Notes under the pieces: generated by a model
What the model was told of the DNA's origin: nothing
Databases searched by the model: none
What the model saw: the letters and a program-made list of their open reading frames with translations, nothing else
Position numbers and translations under genes: made by a program
Origin: Dryomyza anilis
Taxonomy: Eukaryota > Arthropoda > Insecta > Diptera > Dryomyzidae
Direction of reading: 5' to 3'
Length of the DNA: 64,000 nt
Assembly: GCA_951804985.1 (NCBI GenBank)
Contig: OX638134.1
Coordinates: 79,029,679-79,093,678 of the forward strand
In this document: positions 1 to 10,829 of the stretch, in pieces
Layout of the letters: each line of letters starts with the position of its first letter
Position numbering within the stretch: the stretch's first letter is position 1

Positions 1-100
1 ATGTTTCTATGAAAAGATGTTGTTACCCCCAGTCCAGGCTTGAACCGGGGACTTTTCGGCTCGCAGTCCAACGCACTAACCACTGAGCTACCGCGGCTAC
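1..100 (-). repeat. tRNA-derived SINE, copy 1, cut by window edge
   Basis: Read on the minus strand this is a tRNA-like head: an A-box-like TAGCTCAGTGG and a B-box GGTTCAAGCC, followed by the start of the SINE body that continues off the left edge. It matches the copies at 34080, 37952, 43144 and 49758. The tRNA-like part lacks a full cloverleaf, so I call it a SINE rather than a tRNA gene. Confidence 0.8.
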
Positions 101-620
101 TCCTATTTCTTTTTTTTATTCCAACTTTGTCTTGTCATATTTTTATTATATTGGTTCTGATTTTCAATAGCTTTTACTCTATTATTTTTTGATTCAGTTT
201 TATTTCATATTTTTATTTTTGTCATTTCATTTTTTATATCTTATCTTTTCTTTTCTTTTCTTTTCTTCTCTTTTCTTTTCTTTTTTTTCTTTTATTTTAC
301 TTTAATTTATATTATTTTATAGTATTTTATTGTAATTTCTTTTTTTTAATTTTCTTTTCTTTTCTTTTCATTTATTTTTTCTTCTTTTCTTCTTTTCTTT
401 TTTCTTCTTTTCTTTTCTTTTCTTTTCTTTTCTTCTCTTTTCTTTTTTTTCTTTTATTCTTTTCTTTTATTTTATTTTACTTTAATTTATTTTATTTTAT
501 AGTATTTTATTGTATTGTATTTTCTTTTATTTTTTCTTTTCTTTTCTTTTCTTTTCTTTTCTTTTCTTTTCTTTTCTTTTCTTTTCTTTTCTTCGCTTCG
601 CTTCTCTTTTCTTTTCTTTT
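101..620. repeat. polypyrimidine low-complexity tract (TTTTC)n
   Basis: The stretch is almost purely T and C on the + strand, with TTTTC and TTTTCTTTTC runs interrupted by short TTTATT stretches. No coding signal is seen. A second tract of the same type lies at 1435-1900, on the other side of the Helentron copy at 621-1431. This suggests one tract split by that insertion. Confidence 0.85.
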
Positions 621-1431
621 TATACCCTACACCTATGAGGTACAGGGTATATTAACTTTGTGCATATATTGTAACGCCCCTTAGGAGGCGTGTCCGGTAT
701 GGAAAAGTATATATATTATTGATCAGCATCACTACCCGAGTCCGTTTAGCCATGTCCGTCTGTCTGTCTGTCCGTCTTGCTGTCTTGCTGTCTTGCTGTC
801 TTGCTGTCTTGCTGTCTTGCTGTCTTGCTGTCCGAATACAGAATAACTTGAGAAATACTGATAAGAATGCGATGAAATTTCGTCTCAATATATTTTAGCC
901 AAAAGTAGGAACTGAGTTTGAAAATGAGCCAAATCGGTCAACGGACACGCCCACCTCCCATACAAGTCACTTTTATATAACTCTTTCGGAACTATTAACT
1001 CGAAAAGTATTTAAGGTATAGTTATAAAATTTAAAACGTATTGTTAGAATTCACCTAAAAATATGTGGTCCAAAAATGGGCGTGATTCGCCCACATTTTT
1101 TTTTCATTATTTCCCGGGTTTTCATAGTCGAAAATTGATCCGTAAATTATTAAAATCAAATCTATGAAATATTAGCCTTTCAAAATTTTAAATATAGGCG
1201 TGGTCCGCCCAATTATATTTTTCAATTTTTTTTTTAAGTTTTTTTATACTTTATATAAATTTTTAATTTATGGGGATATAAGACGTAAATTTCTGATATA
1301 TGAATAATTTTCTGAGGGTAAGCATTCCCACCAAAGGTGTAGAGTATTCCATAGTCGGGCCCGACCGACTATAAAAATCCGCCCCATGTGACCGAACTTA
1401 CCCATGTGACCTAACTTTCACAACTCGTTTT
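621..1431 (+). mobile_element. Helentron/mini-me-like element, subfamily 2
   Basis: The element begins with TATACCCTACACC and a short imperfect inverted repeat ending AGGGTATA. It then has a conserved core (GGTATGGAAAAGTATATATA), a GTCTGTC/GTCTTGCT microsatellite near 750-830, internal sequence, a terminal stem (TAGTCGG/CCGACTA) near 1352-1371, and a tail CCCATGTGACCTAACTTTC. This order matches mini-me/DINE elements of Diptera, which are non-autonomous Helentron derivatives. The copy at 59632-60352 is the same subfamily. The 3' tail is partly duplicated here. It carries no transposase. Confidence 0.7.
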
Positions 1432-1434
1432 TCC

Positions 1435-1900
1435 TTTATTTTATTTTCTTTTCTTTTTTTTTCTTTTCTTTTCTTTTCTTTTCTTTTCTTTTCTTTACTT
1501 TTCTTTTATTTTCTCTTCTTTTCATTTCTTTTATTTCCTTTTTAATTTTATTTTCTTTTGGTTTTTTCTTGTACTTTTCTTTTTATTTTTATTTTAATTT
1601 TTGTCTTTTTGTCTTTTTCTTTTTTTCTTTTTTTTTATTTTCATCTCCATCTCCATTTCCTTTGCTGTTATTTTATTTTCTTTTCTTCTCTTTTCTTTAC
1701 TTTTTTATTTTTTTTACTCTCCTTTCCTTAATTTTGTTTCTTCTTTTTTCTTTTATTTTAATTTTTGTCTTTTCCTTTTTCATTTTCTTTTTCTTTTCCA
1801 TCACCATCTCCACCTCCGTCTTCAGTTCTTTTTATATTTTTTTCTTTACATTTTCTTCTCTTATTTTGTAGAATTTAAATTTTTCTTATTTTTTCTTCCT
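1435..1900. repeat. polypyrimidine low-complexity tract
   Basis: This is continuous T/C-rich sequence of TTTTCTTTTC type with a few A-containing interruptions. The Phe/Leu/Ser-rich frames that span it are a composition artefact. It runs to within about 60 bases of the first visible exon of receptor A. Confidence 0.8.
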
Positions 1901-1966
1901 TTGAATTGATTTTCTCGTATTATATTTTAATACTGTATTATTATTTTTTTGCTATTTATTTTACAG

Positions 1967-4900
1967 GACCTTTTACCTTCAGCATCATCTGCTTCTTGGC
2001 TTTCAGCGCTTTTCTGCTGGTTGCACGCAATTGGCCAAATTTGATACAGCAGACGCGTCAAGTGGAGCACGTCTTTCTGCAGCCTTCATATGCGAGTCCT
2101 GCGTCGAAATATTTCAGTCGCAGGATTCGCATATACGGTGTATTTCTAATCGTTGCAGCTATAGGTGAGTTGGGATTTTCAAGTGTTATAAACAGATTAA
2201 AACGTGATGTTTTAAGCTTTCTGAATTGATATGGTTATATTTACAATGGCACTAAAACTTAAAGGTAAATTGTAAGGGTAGTTTTGGAAGTTTTGAGTTT
2301 TACCACTTAATTTTGGGAATTTAAATTTTAAAAATTACTAAATTTTGTATTAATGGAATTTATTCTGGAATTATATTACATAAACTTGTCGTAAATCAGC
2401 ATAATTCGGTTTTCTGCTTAAAATACATTAAGTTCCAAATACCTCAAGTATTAAACAACACGAATACCATGTAGTTTGAAACGCTGCGGTATATTGCGTT
2501 GCATCTAAAATTAATTAAGATGTCCCTAATGCCAAACTAATTAATATTTGCATTTGACTAACTGTGATGTTGTGTTTTACACCGCCAACCACTGACTACT
2601 ACCGCCTGTCTCCGCATTTACCACAGTGGAACATTTGTCCTATGTCGGCAGCGCCATCTACAGCAATGGCTTGCAAATCAAACACTGCAATTTGACCGTT
2701 AATTTCTGGGAAAACTACTTCATGCGTGAGCGTTTGCAAATATTCTCGATAATCAATTTTCGATTATGGTTGATACCGCTGACGGAGGTGAGTCGTTCTC
2801 GTCGTCTGTCAAGTGCCTTTTCAATGCCTCTTCAATGCCTAAAAACAACGCACAACATGCACGACTCCAGCCAATGCCACATTCCAACCACATACCAAAT
2901 ACAACACACCACATCTATTCTCACCACATACCTCGTTGCATTATGCGGCCTATGTCGTACGACGCACTATATGTTTAATTAAATTCCTGACTTCATTTCA
3001 CTTCAATTCATTTGCTATCCTTATATGTTTGGTCTGTGTGCTTGACTGGACTATCTGTCTATCTTTCTGCTTTAGTGTATATCTGTCTCTCTCTGTGTGG
3101 CTGACTGAATTCAGTTCATTCTGACTACCATTTTGACTCTCTGTGTTTTGCCTTTTTGTGGAATGTCTGTCTATCATTTGTACGGATGATATCGGCGTAC
3201 CCCATGCAAATACGCCAATCCATTTAAGTGGATCTCAATTGCGATGACATACGTCTGGAATTTCGTTGATATTTTTCTGACACTCGTCTCCATGGGTTTG
3301 GCAATGCGTTTCAATCAGCTGCACTGGCGACTGGAGCAGCACAAGATGCAGGTTAGTTTAATAATAATAATAAATGTTTTTTTAAATAATAATCTATGAT
3401 TTATCAATATTTATATAAAAAATGAACAATATAAAAATACACTAACGTATATTGGTCTCGTTTAAATTAACGAAAATGAAATTGAATTCGTCAAAAATCG
3501 ACAGATATTTTTATTACTTTTTCATTTGTCGTTGTTTTTAATTAAAAAATAATTCTGTCACTGAAATTTTTTACTAATTTGTATTCGTTTCATATGGAGT
3601 ATGAATCAAATCAAAAATTTATGATTTCATCTATGGAAAAATATTGTTAGATTTTCTAAAAGTTCTAATAATCGAAAATGTTATCAAGCAACAAATTCAT
3701 GTAGCAAATATAGATAACGATAAAACTGCTTCATACGATAATAATTTGTGGTTACTAATTTTGACTGTATACTTAGTTTTTTTCATTATTATAAGAAAAC
3801 ATTTTTAGAATAAAGTTATAGAAATTTAATTTTAATTTAATTTTTTTGACACATTTTAAAATTTTCGGAATATTTCAAATTCTTTGTTATTTTGGATTGC
3901 ATTATATTTTTGAAACGAATTTTTAAATTATTGTAATTTATTTTGTTTTAGTTTTCTTAAGAACATTTTTAATTTAGTTATAAAATGTGTGTGGTGAGTT
4001 TTCATGTTGAGAGTTTCGGTGTGGTGATTTTAGGTATGGTGAATTTTGGAGTGGTGAGTTTATTGTGGTGAATTTTATTGTGGTGAGTTTTACTGTGGTG
4101 AATTTTAACGTGGTGAATTTTATTGTGGTGAGTTTTAGTGAGTGAATTTTAGTGTGGTGAGTTTATGTGTGGTCAATTTTAATATGGTGAATTTTATTAT
4201 GGGGAGTTTTAGTGTAGTGAATTTTAGTGAGGTCAGTTTTAGTGTGGTGAATTGTTGTGTGATGAGTTTTAGTGTGGTGAATTTTAGTGTGGTGACTTTT
4301 AGTGTGGTGAGTTTTAGTGTAGTGCGTTTCAGCGTGGTGAGTTTTAGTGTGGTGAATTTTAGTGTGGTGAATTTTATTGTGGTGAGTTTGTTTTCTTTAC
4401 TTTATTTGTTTTTCTTTAGTTTAGATTTTAGTTTTATGTTATTGCTTTTGTTTTAGTATTTTTGCTGTTGTGATTTTGTGTTTTTGCTTTTAAATTTTTT
4501 TGTATTTTAGTTTTTTGTTTCATGTTCGAAGCTGTTGAAAGTGCCGAGTTATATCGCTTTGAAAGTTTAGGTTGTATGGAAGGTGCCACGCCTCTTTGTC
4601 CAATCCCGCCCATATATAGCCTATCATTCCTTCCAGATGATACCGCATCTGTGGATCAGCCGTTTAGACGGAGAAGCGGAATAAACGAACAAACAGATTT
4701 ATTATATTAATAGGATTCGATCGGAACTCGATCGTATGCCAAATATACGGCTTACGATCGAGTTCCGAAGTTTTTATATTTTTTTTTTATTTTTCGGATT
4801 AAATTTTGAGTTTTTTTTTAGATTATATTTTATTTTTCAGACAAATGTAAAAAATTCTCGGAAATTGCATATTTAAGATATTTAGATATTTCGAATACAA

Positions 4901-7900
4901 ACATTTTATATATTTATAATTATATCGAAATTTGCAGAACATATTGAAATTTGGGAAATATATATATGTTCCAATTTGTTGTTGTTGTTTTTTAATATTT
5001 TTCAAACAAATTTTGAAATTATTGAAATTTTTACAGTTTTTTGATTGTACACACAAAGAAAAAGATAGGTAAATCTAACCGAAAACGACGGTTAAAATTG
5101 CAGTGACCGAAAAACGTGGTAAATCGAACCGACTAAAAATTGTTAAAATAATAGTTCGTGAAAATAGTTCGTTTACCATGAAAAATGGTTCATCTACCAA
5201 GAATAATAGTTCGAGTACCATGAATAATAGTTTATTTACCATGAAAAATTGTTCGTGTACCATGAAAATAGTTCCCATGGAAAATAGTTCATTTACCATA
5301 AAAATAGTTTATTTACCAAAAAAAAAAAAGTTTATTTTCATTAAAAATTGTTTATTTACCATGAAAAATATTATTTCACGGTAGTATAAAGTACTAAATA
5401 AATATATTTATAATATTTAAACGTATTTCTGTGCATCAATTAAGATTTTCTTCCCAGCGTCATCTACTTTTTCCAACCGCAGAACAGAAAATTACTTAAA
5501 TCAACTGGTGCGTAAGCACACGTCCACGAATAGTTTGTCACTGAATATTAACGAACGAGTTGTCTCATTTTGTTCAAAGCATCAATATTCTCAGCGTAAA
5601 GAGAAAAGAGATGTGCCGATTAAAGAATTTGCTGCATTGACGTACAAATATTCATATTAGCAAACACAATTGCTGATTTAACTACGAATGGCAAATGCTT
5701 TCATCAAATTACTGAATTTAATTGCTGGACTGCATGCAATTAACATCCCAGTATGCCATTCGTATCGATATCGTTACGAGATCATTGCGAGTAGATGGAG
5801 AAATCATACGATATCGGACCCGTAACGATATCAAGCATCAAATTGGACCTAGATGGTAGGTAGATATCGGAACGTTCTGTCGGAGTTTTTTCGATACGAG
5901 AAATTTTTCGAAATCGGAACGATATCGAAGAAAAAAATTATTAAATTTCGAGATTGCTGCGAAAAATATTGCGATATCGATTTGATAAATGTTTAAATAT
6001 CGTATCTTTTCAAAGAATTTCAATGTACGAAAATTTTTAAAAATTAGTATCGAGAAAGCAACGAGATCGAACTTTTTTATCGAAGTTATTCGAGAAAGCT
6101 TCGAGGTGTCGAAGGTCTCCGAGACATGGCAGACTGGGATCGGTTGCTTTATTTTTTTCTGTGCAGACCTTAAGTCCGACAAATTATTTTTTTGTATTAA
6201 ACTATGAAGGATCGAATCAAAAATATCAAAGTTTTCGGAAATAACTATTCCAAATATGAATAATTTTTAGTTTGATTTCTTGAGACTACATTTGAAGTTT
6301 AAATTGAAATATTGATATTGAATTAAAATTGTTGCATTTTTTTCGTAATACAGCACCTTCCAGGCGAATTTTGGGCCTCGATGCGCAAGGATTTCATGAT
6401 ACTAACCGATTTGCTGGCGCAGTTAGACGACAAACTATCCATTCTAATTTTGCTCTCCTGCACGCACAATATGTACTTTATATGCGTGCAAGTATTTCAT
6501 AGTTTTATGTGAGTGCAAAGGGTAAAAGTATTGAAAATTATAAAAAATTAAAAACTTTAAAAATTATTTTATTTTAAAATAATTAAAATAAAATTATATC
6601 AATACGGGGTGTTTGGTTCTTCGTTGTCAATAATGCAGGTGGTCATTCTATGACTCAAAAAAATAAAAATGTAAAATAAAAAATGTCTAATATTGCACCC
6701 AGTTTACAATATAGGGTGTTTAAGAGATGCTTATTACTGACATAACTAAGTCGTGAAAATTTGTTATAAAATTAATTTTTTAACTCATATATTGGAAAAT
6801 TAAATTATCTTTCCAATGGTATATTACATCTTCGAACCCCATGATTTCTACCTTTTTTAAAAGACCTGCCACTGTTTAATTATTTCTGCAGCATTTTTTA
6901 CTAAGTAAAAAATCTCTGTGATTATTGAAAAAATACTGTAAATGAATTTTAAAAAATGGGGTGATCGGTAACGAAATTTTGAGAAAATCTATGACAAAGT
7001 CAAATTTTGTATTTTTATTTATGTATATTTCAACTTTACGTACATTTTTGAATAGGAAGAAATCATGGGTTTTGAGGATGTAATATATCATTGGAAAAAT
7101 AATTTAATAGTCTAAAGCAAGAGTGAAAAATTGATATTAATTTATAAAAAAAATAATAATTTATAATCAATGTTCTTGACTAGTTTATGTCAGTAATATA
7201 CAACTCTTAAATACCCTGTATCTTAAATTGGGAGTAAAATTAGACATTTTTTATTTAACATTATTTGTTTGAGTCATAGAATGACCACATGAATTATCGA
7301 TATCGATGAACCGAACATGCTGGTATAAAAATGTTATTTTTGTTGATTTTTCTCTTTATACAGACCCAAAGCAAACTTTAGCATTGAATTGTATTTCTGG
7401 ATCTCATTAATAATCGTGCTGACGCGTTTTTTCACTATGTTATTTGTGGCTGCCTCCGTTAATGATGCCGCCAATAAAATTCTCACCACACTATATGAAG
7501 TACCCACCGCGTATTGGTGTCTGGAGGTGAGTTTTGTTAAAAGACACAACGCCAGATGATGGCGTCTACAAATGAATGCGTCTACTTTTTTGTTTTTGTA
7601 GTCGCGGTGAGTCGAACAAGCAATGATTCGGCTCGTATTCAAACGCACTAACTATCTAAGCCATCGCGTAGTATTTGTTAGTTTAAAAATTGAAACTTTT
7701 GTTAATTTTATTTTCATTCCAATTTTGGTTTTGCTTCTTTTATAATACAGCTAGAACGTTTCAATGAGATTGTTGCATCGGATCTAATAGCTCTATCCGG
7801 GAAGCGGTTTTTCTTTGTGACGAAACGTATGATATTTGCGGTGAGTTGTGGAGTTGTGGAAGGTTTAAGCTTTTTATTTTTATTGGAAATTTAAAATTTT

Positions 7901-8223
7901 TAACATTTCAATATTTTAGAATTTTCAATATTTTTGTTTTTCTTTGTATCTCCTTTTTAAATTTTTTTTATTATTCTTTAAAGTATTTTTGGATTCATTT
8001 TCTTTTGAAATTTTATATATTTCAAATAAACAATATTTTTTTTTTAAATAACATTTATATTTATGTTTTTAATTATGTAATTTTTTGGTATTAAAATTAC
8101 TGAATTTCCAAGTTTCCTCTTTCACAGATGGCCGGCACCATTGTCATCTATGAATTGGTGCTCATCGATCAGGTACATGATGCCGTTGACCACTCCAACT
8201 ACTGTGTGTCGCGCAAGTTCTAA
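1967..8223 (+). CDS. Gr64: sugar gustatory receptor A, Gr64 family, 5' partial
   Basis: Seven exons are visible: 1967-2164, 2627-2787, 3229-3351, 6354-6508, 7364-7526, 7751-7840 and 8128-8223. All have GT-AG introns and consistent phases, giving 327 residues plus stop. The first exons (N-terminus and TM1-2) lie off the left edge, because 1-1966 holds only repeats. Recognisable family blocks are LLVARNWPNLI (TM3), VEHLSYVGSAIYS (TM4), WNFVDIFLTLVSMGL (TM5), MYFICVQVFHSF, AAYWCLE-like TAYWCLE, and DLIALSGKRFF. Known role of the family: subunit of a heteromeric sugar-gated cation channel in taste neurons. Two oddities are seen. A phase-0 intron (2788-3228) is absent from B-D, and the C-terminal TYxxxxxQF signature reads IYELVLIDQ. 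It is the most diverged of the four receptors, and its orthology to a specific Gr64 paralogue is not resolved. Confidence 0.88.
3985..4395. repeat. minisatellite, ~15-bp AGTGTGGTGAATTTT unit
   Basis: About 25 imperfect copies of a 15-bp unit (AGTGTGGTGAATTTT or GTGTGGTGAGTTTTA) lie in tandem inside intron 3 of receptor A. Variation between units is mostly single substitutions. The Val/Ser/Phe-repeat frame across it is an artefact of the repeat. Confidence 0.85.
4510..4712. repeat. fragment of dispersed element with GCCACGCC block
   Basis: This is a GC-richer patch in the AT-rich intron 3 of A. Its GTATGGAAGGTGCCACGCC block resembles sequence at 55236-55275 in the element at 54949-56254. It is probably a degraded piece of that or a related repeat. 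The 62-residue frame here has no recognisable domain. Confidence 0.4.
4721..4768. repeat. perfect 16-bp inverted repeat hairpin
   Basis: The arm TCGGAACTCGATCGTA at 4721-4736 pairs exactly with 4753-4768 around a 16-base loop. It lies in intron 3 of A, just after the GC-richer fragment at 4510-4712. It may be the terminal hairpin of a decayed Helitron-like element. I see no other function. Confidence 0.75.
5145..5385. repeat. short tandem array, ~21-bp unit (TTTACCATGAAAAATAGTTC)
   Basis: About ten imperfect copies of a roughly 21-base unit, TTTACCATGAAAAATAGTTC and variants, lie in intron 3 of receptor A. Both strands stay open because the unit length is a multiple of three. The frames are low-complexity and probably not coding. 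Confidence 0.75.
5747..6138. mobile_element. ~390-bp MITE with CCCAGT..GCCAT terminal inverted repeats
   Basis: The left end CCCAGTATGCCAT matches the reverse complement of the right end, ATGGCAGACTGGG, with one mismatch. The interior is rich in CGATATC/GATATCG motifs that pair with each other, so much of it is self-complementary. There is no transposase frame. It lies in intron 3 of A. Confidence 0.6.
6605..7318. mobile_element. large foldback element in intron 4 of receptor A
   Basis: The two halves are reverse complements over about 300 bases. The GTGGTCATTCTATGACTCAAA block near 6641 pairs with TTTGAGTCATAGAATGACCAC near 7269. TTACTGACATAA near 6733 pairs with TTATGTCAGTAA near 7186, and CATGATTTC near 6840 pairs with GAAATCATG near 7060. 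The centre is near 6960. There is no coding capacity, so it is a palindromic MITE or foldback element. It fills most of the intron 6509-7363. Confidence 0.8.
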
Positions 8224-8310
8224 ATGCACTGAAATATAGACCGTGAAAACTAAAAAATTCAAAACGATTTTATTTTTGTATTATACAAGACATAGCTCAT
8301 AAAATACTTA

Positions 8311-8316
8311 AATAAA
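8311..8316 (+). promoter_or_regulatory. poly(A) signal AATAAA of receptor A
   Basis: A canonical AATAAA lies 88 bases after the stop codon of receptor A, in AT-rich 3' sequence. It is the first canonical hexamer downstream of the stop. Confidence 0.5.
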
Positions 8317-8494
8317 AACAACTATTTGATTGAAGACAAATTGAAATAAAAAAAAAATACAATTTACAAAATAAAATTTGTTTGTAAAATGGATGCAGGA
8401 ACCCTAGCAGAAATTTTCCATGATCATTGCCAGATCAGCTTATGACAGGGAATCATATCACTACCCAACACAGTTTTTGCTACGGTTTGCATAC

Positions 8495-8672
8495 GGACAG
8501 CAAACGAACGGACATACGTACGGACATACATACAGATGGACATGCTAAATCGACTCATGAGGTCATGCTGATCAAGAATATATATACTTTTTCATATCGT
8601 AGATGCTTCCTTCTGCGTGTTACAAAAAGGCGTACTGAATTTACCCTTTCATTCTTCGTGTAGGGTATAACG
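8495..8672 (-). mobile_element. Helentron/mini-me 5' fragment, subfamily 1
   Basis: Read on the minus strand it begins TATACCCTACACGAAGAATG, continues with the TACAAAACGC-like and AAGTATATATATTCTTGATC core, and enters a degenerate GTCY-type stretch. The 3' two thirds are missing. It lies directly upstream of the better copy at 8817. Confidence 0.65.
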
Positions 8673-8816
8673 TATATATTGTACTGTGAAAAAATAGTTT
8701 TCAAAAAAACAGAAAATGCAGTTTTTCTTTTAGTTATCTGAGCTAATTTTAATATACAACACTAATATTCCAACCCTATTTTAAGATAATTGGATCTGAA
8801 CTCGGAAAACTTTAAT

Positions 8817-9882
8817 TATACCCTACACTAAGAGTGAAAGGGTATATTCAATTTGGTACGCCGTTTGTAACACCCAGAAGGAAGCATCTCCGGTATGGAA
8901 AAGTATATATATTCTTGATCAGCATGACCTCCAGAGTCGATTTAGCGATGTCCGTCTGTCTGTCCGTCTGTCTGTCTGTTGAAATCCCTACTACTTTTAA
9001 AATTGAAGAGCTAGATAAATGAAACTTATAACTTAGATTACTAATATACCTACGCTGTATGTGCGAAATCGAGATCGCGAGATCGGCGAGATCGGTCCAT
9101 TGTGACCTATGATCCGACCACTTATGTTCAAATACCTCATATAAAATGTCATATAAAGATCAATTTTTATGTATACGTGCTTAGGTAAACTTTTTTGGTC
9201 AAATATATATTGACATCATGCTCAAATACATGATAATAATATTTTCCGGCGAAAAGACTTGTGGTTCACAAAAAAAAAATCGAAATTCGGTACACCTACC
9301 CATTTGTAAATATTGGTATCAAATTAATGGAAATTCTTCAGCGATTGAATGTTTGTAGTTATTTTCAGGATTCGTATACCCTGGTGACCTATATATCACT
9401 TTGAATGGTAACCACACATATGTGTAGAGTATTTATAGTCGGCTTAGATCGACTATAATTTTGATAATCCTAACTATCATTATTACACCTACTTTAAAAT
9501 TTCCCATGTGATATAACCTTCCCAACGTGCTTAGGTAAACTTTTTTGGTCAAATATATATTGACATTATGCTCAAATAAATGATAAATGTTTTCCCACAA
9601 AATGACTTGTGGTTCCCAGAAAAAAAATCGAAATTCGGTACACCTACCCATTTGTAAATATGGGTATCAAATGAAAGAAATTTCTTCAGGGATGGAAAGT
9701 TTGTAGTTATTTTCAGGATTCGAATACCCTAGTGACCTATATACCTCTTTGAATGGTAACCACACATATGTGTAGGGTATTTATAGTCGGCTTGGACCGA
9801 CTATAATTTTTGATTATCCTAACTATAATAATAACACCTACTTTAAAATTTCCCTTGTGATCTAACCTTCCCAACTGGTTTT
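8817..9882 (+). mobile_element. Helentron/mini-me subfamily 1 with duplicated 3' half
   Basis: A near full-length copy runs from TATACCCTACACTAAGAGTG through the core, a GTCTGTCCGTCTG microsatellite (8949-8980) and the terminal stem (AGTCGGCTTAGATCGACT near 9437) to CCTTCCCAACG near 9531. From 9531 the 3' half (TGCTTAGGTAAACTTTTTTG onward) is repeated head-to-tail, with its own stem near 9784, ending near 9882. Tandem 3' duplication of this kind is known for Helentron-associated elements. Confidence 0.75.
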
Positions 9883-10735
9883 ATTATAAAAAGTGGCTGC
9901 AAAGAGCCTAAAATATCGATTTTATGCCTTTTCTTAAAAATGTAACGTATTAGAAAAAACTAAGTATGCAGTAAAAATTAGCAAATGCGAGTTATATAAA
10001 ATTGATGTATGGGAACTATGGAATTTGTTTTCTTGTTTTGTTGTGCAAGAAAATAAATTATTGTTGGAATGTTTGCGGATACACAAAATTTAAAAGTTTT
10101 ACTAGAATTTAGTTTTTTTTAATTTTTTATTAAGTTGTTAGCCATTATTATAATAAATATTTGTGTTATAATTAATAAGCATTTAATAAATGAATAATAA
10201 TTGTAAAAAATGAATTTAAATAAAATTAAAAAAAAAATAATAAGTCGCAAAAATTGCTTCTTATGTTATTTTATATTAATTGACTGAATTTCAATTATAT
10301 TGTGTCTGTTTAATATCCATGTAATTTCACAAAAACTCCATGATTACATATTAGCAATCTATTCACCTTTTACTTTATTTCAATTTGTATTTATTTTGTT
10401 TGTTTTTGCTACCTATTTCTGATATTTAATATTGCATTTATTTTTTGTAATTATCGAATTGATTTTTGTAGCTGTAATCTATGTTTCTCCAAAAACAAAC
10501 ACTGCACCCACTTTGCGACCGTCGACTTGTCAGCCACAGAAACACCGCATTTGTGTTGACTGCAAAACCACAAAAACCAAAATGTTTTCATTGCAATTAT
10601 TTTATCTCAATGTCACCGCTTTACGGTTTACGTTATTCGGTTGCCATGACGGTTTTTTCGCAATTGCCGCATGCCTTCGAAATCAGCATCACCGGGCCAA
10701 TTAAAGATACTTTTGTCTGGCAATCTGTAGGCCAA
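9883..10735. other. intergenic A-B, no gene supported
   Basis: The stretch is AT-rich from 9883 to about 10480 with nothing recognisable. From 10490 to 10735 it is more balanced in composition and partly open on the + strand. It leads into the orphan first-exon-like ORF at 10739, so it could be that exon's 5' UTR or promoter region. Confidence 0.4.
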
Positions 10736-10738
10736 CGA

Positions 10739-10812
10739 ATGCGTATTATAGCCAAAAAGCAATTCCGCACAATTAGTAGCAGGTGGAAAAGGGAGGCAGA
10801 ACGAATTGAATT
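10739..10812 (+). CDS. orphan Gr-like first exon between receptors A and B
   Basis: ATG at 10739 opens a short basic peptide: MRIIAKKQFRTIS, then RWKREAERIE. A good donor (GTAAGG) follows at 10813 and leaves two bases of the next codon. The three complete first exons in the cluster (B 13167-13252, C 27428-27522, D 40085-40182) likewise encode 28-32 mostly basic residues starting MK or MR and end in the same phase. Splicing to exon 2 of B at 13422 would stay in frame (completing TTA, Leu, then FSIVKVKS). It could be an alternative first exon and promoter for B, or a relic of a lost paralogue. Inference only, with no transcript evidence. Confidence 0.4.
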
Positions 10813-10829
10813 GTAAGGTATTTCTGAGG

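Noticed and set aside
1569..1909. Phe/Leu/Ser-rich frames of about 100 codons
   Set aside because: These are composition artefacts of the polypyrimidine tract, with no family similarity.
4142..4456. Val/Ser/Phe-repeat frame of 104 codons
   Set aside because: It is generated by the 15-bp GTGGTGA minisatellite, whose period is a multiple of three.
5838..6207. Open frames on both strands near 6 kb
   Set aside because: They lie inside a MITE with TIRs and self-complementary CGATATC words, and no protein family is recognisable.
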